Below, in pieces: positions 14,529-18,241 of a DNA stretch of 18,241 nucleotides (its first letter is position 1; each line of letters starts with the position of its first letter). Where the stretch lies: NCBI GenBank assembly GCA_028279265.1, contig JANQOC010000182.1, positions 1-18,241 of the forward strand, in the 5' to 3' direction. The stretch comes from Hyphomicrobiales bacterium (GTDB taxonomy: Bacteria; Pseudomonadota; Alphaproteobacteria; Rhizobiales; CAYWUX01). The notes below the pieces were generated by a model. That model did not search any database and had not been told where the DNA came from. It was given only the letters and a program-made list of their open reading frames with translations. A program made the translations under genes and the position numbers.

Positions 14529-15488
14529 CTAGAACGGGTTCCAGGTTGGACGCGCGCTATATTTTAAATATCCGACATTTGCCCCGAACCGCAATCCGAC
14601 ACCGGATCGGATGGGGGCCAGAACAATATCTCCATATTTCTGGAATGTGATGCCGACCCCGCCGACGAGATATGCTGAACCGTCAATGCCGCCGAAACGG
14701 TGAAAAATATCACGATGCCGGTGCAGATTATAGACCAGGATCATGGTCTTTGAGCCCTCGGCGCCAAAGTCATAACCAACAGACGGGCCCTGCCAGTATA
14801 TTTTCCGGTTTCCCAGATGTTTCGTATGCAGATGCCCCTCGCCATAGCGCAATCCGGCGATAAAAGCGCCACCGGCTTCCTCACCCAGAATATAACCGTT
14901 GGGTCGGCCCGACTTGCGGAACGCATAGGCAATCACCTTTGCCAGTCCGCTAGACACGGTACCGAAGAAACGATGGCCTGCGTCAACTATTTCATTCTCG
15001 GAATATGATTTATTATGATCCGGCGGCGGGTAGTCATGGCCGCGATCGTCGGGATATCCCGGTTCATAGGGCCGGCCATAGGCTCTGCGATCATCATATC
15101 CGCGATCGTCATACCGGCGATCCTCATAGGGACGCTCCGGATAGCGTTGCCGTCCATAGCTGTCTTCCGGCAACGGCCGGGGACTTTGCACATAGGGATC
15201 GTTGCGCTGGTAGGTTGATGGCGCCGGTCGATTGCGCGGTTCATAATATTCGGAATTCCGATTTGCAGGTCCGTCGGAATAACCGTCCCGTGGAAGCGGA
15301 TTGGATCTCTCATAGGGGCGAATATCCTGAGGAACCTCTTCATAGACCTGAGGTCGCTGATTGGGGTTTTCCAGCCACGGCAAATTCTCTTCGGCCTGGA
15401 CGGAGAGATCGGAACCAACGAAAAAAGCGGCGCATGTAACCGCAAGGGCCAGCCTGCAAAATTTCATTGTCAGATTATTCATCGTCAT
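14529..15488 (-). CDS. eipA: EipA family (DUF1134) periplasmic envelope-integrity protein
   Basis: The product has 319 residues. A signal peptide (core LALAVTCAAFFVG) ends near QAEE at about residue 33; the true start may be the internal ATG at 15467 (MKFCRLAL). Residues 40-160 are a low-complexity linker rich in Tyr, Arg, Pro and Asp, including RRYDDRGYDDRR. From about 165 comes the DUF1134 domain: FFGTVSSGLAKVIAYAF, GRPNGYILGEEAGGAFIAG, WQGPSVGYDFG, and the closing VGLRFGANVGYLKY. In Brucella abortus, EipA is a periplasmic beta-barrel-like protein needed for envelope stress resistance, and its gene is activated by CtrA. No TTAA-N7-TTAA box lies in the upstream 234 bp here. The long linker is more extended than I expect for the family. 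Confidence 0.9.
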   Translation of the reverse strand: MTMNNLTMKFCRLALAVTCAAFFVGSDLSVQAEENLPWLENPNQRPQVYEEVPQDIRPYERSNPLPRDGYSDGPANRNSEYYEPRNRPAPSTYQRNDPYVQSPRPLPEDSYGRQRYPERPYEDRRYDDRGYDDRRAYGRPYEPGYPDDRGHDYPPPDHNKSYSENEIVDAGHRFFGTVSSGLAKVIAYAFRKSGRPNGYILGEEAGGAFIAGLRYGEGHLHTKHLGNRKIYWQGPSVGYDFGAEGSKTMILVYNLHRHRDIFHRFGGIDGSAYLVGGVGITFQKYGDIVLAPIRSGVGLRFGANVGYLKYSARPTWNPF

Positions 15489-15722
15489 TGCTCGCTCAAT
15501 TGGACAGGACTCGATTGGGAGAGGGAAAATCTCCAGAAATGTTAGGAAACGAATCAGCCTGTCATTGCGTCTGTTACGCCATATTCCCCGGAAAGTGTTA
15601 CGAAACTGTGGCCGAAACGCTGCTTAAATTGAGCGAAAACTTGAAATATTGACGTCTTTTTTACGTAATCCCACCTATTCTGCGACGGTGGTTCAAAATA
15701 CTTCGGAATTCAGGACAAAAAG

Positions 15723-16232
15723 ATGTTTTTTTCATTCAAAAACAGGAGTTTTCGTCCCAAGGGCCCGGTTCTCGCACTGATCGTGATGCTTGCAACGGGG
15801 ATCGGATCGAATACCGGACTGGCAAAATCGGAACGTGAACAGATCCGGGTATGGACGGATTCCAGTTCCGGCTATGCCCTAGGCGGTTTTGATCCCCTTT
15901 CCTATTTCGTCGATCAGCGGCCGAGAAGAGGCAGCGCAAAATTCGAGCATGATCTGAACGGAACAATCTGGAAATTTACAAATTCCGGAAACCGGGAAGC
16001 CTTTGCCCGGCATCCCCAGTATTACATGCCCGCATTTGGTGGCTATGATCCGTTGGCACTGGCCAGTCAAAAAACAACGATTGGACTACCGACAATCTGG
16101 TCCCTCTACAGGGGGCGAGTTTATTTGTTCCACAATGCCTTGAATAGAAAACTATGGGAAGAGGATCCCGAAACCCATATCGCCAAGGCGGTCGATCACT
16201 GGCAAAGCGCGGTTAAGAAACTCACGAATTGA
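15723..16232 (+). CDS. Exported YHS-domain protein
   Basis: The product has 169 residues. An N-terminal signal or anchor (basic FKNRSFRPKG, then PVLALIVMLATGIGS) is cut near residue 34. The rest is a YHS-like domain: YALGGFDPLSYFVDQRPRRGS, FEHDLNGTIWKFTNSGNREAFARHPQYYMPAFGGYDPLALA, then a second conserved part, GRVYLFHNALNRKLWEEDP. YHS domains are linked to copper or other metal-associated proteins, but the true cysteines of metal-binding YHS domains are missing: the mature chain has none. The role in the periplasm is unknown. AGGA six bases before the ATG supports the start. The gene is divergent from eipA and convergent with cysQ, with 18 bp between the last two. Confidence 0.85.
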   Translation: MFFSFKNRSFRPKGPVLALIVMLATGIGSNTGLAKSEREQIRVWTDSSSGYALGGFDPLSYFVDQRPRRGSAKFEHDLNGTIWKFTNSGNREAFARHPQYYMPAFGGYDPLALASQKTTIGLPTIWSLYRGRVYLFHNALNRKLWEEDPETHIAKAVDHWQSAVKKLTN

Positions 16233-16250
16233 ACGCGCGAATTGCAAGCT

Positions 16251-17054
16251 TTATGCACGTTGGCCCCAGGCAATGAAACCGGGATTTTTAAAACCCTGAT
16301 CGACCCGTCCGTAAAGGAAAGGCGTGCCGTCCAGATTTTCGACAGCACCGCCGGCCGCTTGTAAAATAGCCTGACCGGCAGCCGTGTCCCACTCCATAGT
16401 CGGTCCGAAGCGGGGATAGAGGTCGGCGCGTCCTTCGGCCAACCGGCAGAACTTCAGGGACGAACCGGCATTGACGGTTCCGGCAACGGCAAATTTATCC
16501 AAATAGGCGAGGGTCTCGTCATCCAGATGTGAACGGCTGGCCAGGACATGCAGGGCTTCGTAGTTGACCTGCCGGCAGTGAACGGACTGCAGATCGGAGA
16601 TGTCAATTGAAGATCTTGTAAAAACAGTGTCGAGCCTGCCGACGGCATCTGGGGCCAGGGTCACATACAACTCCCCCAGGGCCGGCGCCAGGATGATGCC
16701 GAATACAGGACGCTTATTCTCAATCAGCCCTATATTGACCGTGAATTCCGGCCGCTGATTTATAAACTCGCGGGTGCCGTCAAGGGGATCGACAAGAAAG
16801 TATATATCTTCAACCTTCGGACACGCACCTCGGCTCAAACTTTCTTCGGCAACCACGGGAATATCGGGAAAGAGGCGAACCAGGTCCCTGAGGATCAGGT
16901 CTTCGGCCACTTGATCGGCTTCGGTGACCGGTGAATTGTTTGATTTCGTCGCAACATCCAGTGGCGTTTCGAAATAAGTCATTATCCTCTTTCCGGCTTC
17001 CAGGACAGTCGGAATGAGATTCTGAGCCAGGTATTTATGATCTCTTTCGGGCAT
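16251..17054 (-). CDS. cysQ: 3'(2'),5'-bisphosphate nucleotidase CysQ
   Basis: The ATG at 17054 is preferred over a TTG one codon upstream, giving 267 residues, within the usual range. It is a member of the inositol-monophosphatase fold: SPVTEAD (41-47), VAEES with metal-ligand Glu70, VDPLDGTREF with Asp89 and Asp92, and the late motif MEWDTAAGQAIL with its metal-binding aspartate. The sequence DPLDGTREF with F after E, not N, is typical of CysQ over SuhB. CysQ hydrolyses 3'-phosphoadenosine 5'-phosphate to AMP, clearing a by-product of sulfate assimilation. No sulfate-assimilation genes are nearby. It stands alone, convergent with the YHS gene and divergent from chpT. Confidence 0.94.
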   Translation of the reverse strand: MPERDHKYLAQNLIPTVLEAGKRIMTYFETPLDVATKSNNSPVTEADQVAEDLILRDLVRLFPDIPVVAEESLSRGACPKVEDIYFLVDPLDGTREFINQRPEFTVNIGLIENKRPVFGIILAPALGELYVTLAPDAVGRLDTVFTRSSIDISDLQSVHCRQVNYEALHVLASRSHLDDETLAYLDKFAVAGTVNAGSSLKFCRLAEGRADLYPRFGPTMEWDTAAGQAILQAAGGAVENLDGTPFLYGRVDQGFKNPGFIAWGQRA

Positions 17055-17324
17055 CAATTCTTATTCCCCATGTCGCCTGCAAGTCGGCCGGACTCGTGAT
17101 TCGTCGATTTTGCTGGAATTCGGTCTTTGTGTGATCGGTAACAAAAAAATATTCTCCAAATAGTTATTTAAGAACAAAAACTTATTGGGCAATTATTTCT
17201 TGCCTTTTCAGCTCTGACGCGCAGGTGTATCAAAATTCTGGCGCACATGGCTGGCGCACGGGGGACGCATTTCCGCGGAAATGCCTACCTTAGTTTACAA
17301 ACTGGGGCACTAGAAGGGGGTATA
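17055..17324. other. Divergent promoter region of cysQ and chpT
   Basis: This spacer of 270 bp has an AT-rich centre (17140-17205) and a purine-rich end GAAGGGGG that serves as the chpT ribosome-binding site. A rightward reading frame extends upstream of the chpT ATG, but has no start signal of its own. I see no CtrA box or clear -35/-10 pair. Confidence 0.4.
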
Positions 17325-17969
17325 ATGTCAAATCAGCACCAATTGGATGATCTCGGTCTTGCGGCATTGATATCGAGTCGCATTTGTCATGATGTTATTT
17401 CACCAGTTGGAGCAATTGCCAATGGACTGGAAGTCCTCGATGAAGAAGACGATGCGCAAGTCCGGGAATATGCCCTTGATCTGATCCGCAAAAGCGCTGC
17501 CCAGGCTTCGGCGAAACTTCAGTTTGCCCGCCTGGCATTTGGTGCGGCGGGTTCTGCCGGATCCGAAATAGACATGAATATGGCTCGGGATATCGTTCTC
17601 GCCGTATTGGACGAAGCCAAGCATCAGTTGGTGTGGCAAGTCGAACCGCAGACGCTGGTAAAGGACAAGGCGAAACTTCTGTTGAATTTGATTTCAATCG
17701 CCATAACGACATTGCCGCGTGGCGGAACCATCAATCTGGCCATACAAGGGACCATGGATCGGGCCTCAATGACGATACTCTGCCGGGGCCAGGGAGCCCG
17801 GGTCCCCGATGGTCTTACAGAGCTCATATCGGGACAATCTGGTGAGGCACTGGATACCCTGTCGATACAACCTTATTACGCCAGCCGGATCGCCTCCGTG
17901 GCGCAAATGCGGTTGGTCGCCGGGTTGCAGAACGAAGATGTGGTTCTTTCCGCTAATCCTCTGAATTAA
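17325..17969 (+). CDS. chpT: Histidine phosphotransferase ChpT
   Basis: The start at 17325 is preferred because AGAAGGGGG lies just before it; the frame is open further upstream without support. The product has 214 residues, normal for ChpT. The first half is a dimerisation helical hairpin with the phosphorylated histidine at His22 in SSRICHDVISPVGAIANG, followed by LEVLDEED. The second half resembles a degenerate histidine-kinase ATPase domain that lacks ATP-binding boxes. In Caulobacter and Brucella, ChpT takes phosphate from the hybrid kinase CckA and passes it to CtrA and CpdR, controlling the cell cycle. In alphaproteobacteria with a reduced network it governs motility and gene transfer. 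The neighbour downstream is cheA, 173 bp away on the same strand. Confidence 0.93.
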   Translation: MSNQHQLDDLGLAALISSRICHDVISPVGAIANGLEVLDEEDDAQVREYALDLIRKSAAQASAKLQFARLAFGAAGSAGSEIDMNMARDIVLAVLDEAKHQLVWQVEPQTLVKDKAKLLLNLISIAITTLPRGGTINLAIQGTMDRASMTILCRGQGARVPDGLTELISGQSGEALDTLSIQPYYASRIASVAQMRLVAGLQNEDVVLSANPLN

Positions 17970-18142
17970 ATAGATAACGCTGATCTATCACTTGTCGATT
18001 ACGTCCAAGATTGCATCAATCCTTCAGCGATTATTAACCCTTTGAGACCAGACTGCGGTTAATCGCGTTCTGATATTTAGCAGATCAGTAATGTGAACTG
18101 GGGGGAGCTTTCTCTTGTTCAAAGAGAAGCTGGGGGATTTCT
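17970..18142 (+). other. Gap between chpT and cheA with an RBS-proximal hairpin
   Basis: ATAGAT/ATCTAT (17970-17975 and 17983-17988) form a weak hairpin just after the chpT stop. Closer to cheA, AGCTTTCTCTT and AAAGAGAAGCT (about 18108-18133) can fold into a hairpin of ten base pairs with one bulge. It lies between two G-rich stretches, the second (GGGGG at 18132-18136) being the cheA ribosome-binding site. Confidence 0.4.
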
Positions 18143-18241
18143 ATGGACGATTTGTTAAGCGAATTTCTTACGGAAACTGCCGAGAGTCTTGATGTTGTCG
18201 ATGCGGAGCTTGTGAAATTTGAGCAGGAGCCGAACAACACG
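18143..18241 (+). CDS. cheA: Chemotaxis histidine kinase CheA, N-terminal fragment (cut by window edge)
   Basis: The frame is open from the ATG at 18143 to the right edge, 33 residues. They read MDDLLSEFLTETAESLDVVD, then AELVKFEQEP, the standard first helix of a CheA Hpt domain; the phosphorylated histidine lies further on, outside the window. A G-rich ribosome-binding site ends about six bases before the ATG. CheA is the cytoplasmic kinase that links chemoreceptors to CheY. Another Hpt-containing hybrid kinase could start the same way, but the MDDLLSEFLTET start is typical of alphaproteobacterial CheA. Confidence 0.8.
   Translation, partial: MDDLLSEFLTETAESLDVVDAELVKFEQEPNNT

Noticed and set aside
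18034..18066. Two TTAA elements upstream of cheA as a CtrA site
   Set aside because: They are too far apart (about 20 bases in place of 7) and form only unrelated half sites.

Overview
The window reads as the chromosome of an alphaproteobacterium. The evidence is a ChpT-type histidine phosphotransferase with a CheA start behind it, a heat-shock sigma factor RpoH next to the pseudouridine synthase RluD, an EipA/DUF1134 envelope protein, a consensus CtrA box, and several membrane or envelope proteins of types I associate with this class. The genes have moderate GC with one markedly AT-rich intergenic patch. The genus cannot be fixed from the sequence. I see no rRNA, tRNA, CRISPR array, insertion sequence, phage gene or attachment site. 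This looks like core chromosome, not an island.

Layout. 1-591 (-): the N-terminal part of trhO, cut by the window edge. 836-3808: a small-metabolism block with a glutathione transferase (+), a LysE-type exporter (-), an unusual short-chain dehydrogenase (+) and an aspartate/glutamate racemase-family enzyme (-). 3809-4640: about 830 bp with no confident gene, but with a terminator-like hairpin, a perfect CtrA box and the rpoH terminator. 4641-6909 (-): rluD then rpoH, with an AT-rich spacer carrying a near-consensus sigma-32 promoter in front of rpoH. 6964-8191 (+): a small single-pass membrane protein and a second glutathione transferase. 8323-8766 (-): an exported, extremely basic, repetitive protein. 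9037-11489 (+): a membrane-anchored nuclease-like protein with altered catalytic positions and a D-threonine/3-hydroxyaspartate aldolase-type PLP enzyme. 11536-14405 (-): a tight three-gene operon (membrane coiled-coil protein, TAXI-type periplasmic binding protein, double YCII-domain protein). 14529-15488 (-): eipA. 15723-16232 (+): an exported YHS-domain protein. 16251-17054 (-): cysQ. 17325-17969 (+): chpT. 18143 to the end (+): the start of cheA.

How the genes fit together. Several genes concern stress and the cell envelope: RpoH, EipA, the exported basic protein, the YHS protein and the coiled-coil/TAXI operon. ChpT, in better studied alphaproteobacteria, passes phosphate from CckA to CtrA and CpdR. 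A CtrA box in the same window and eipA, a CtrA target in Brucella, suggest but do not prove a shared cell-cycle link. No clear new multi-gene defence or mobile system is visible. The best candidates for undescribed biology are the CtrA-box locus with no assigned gene, the basic repeat protein, the orphan TAXI operon and the degenerate nuclease-like protein.
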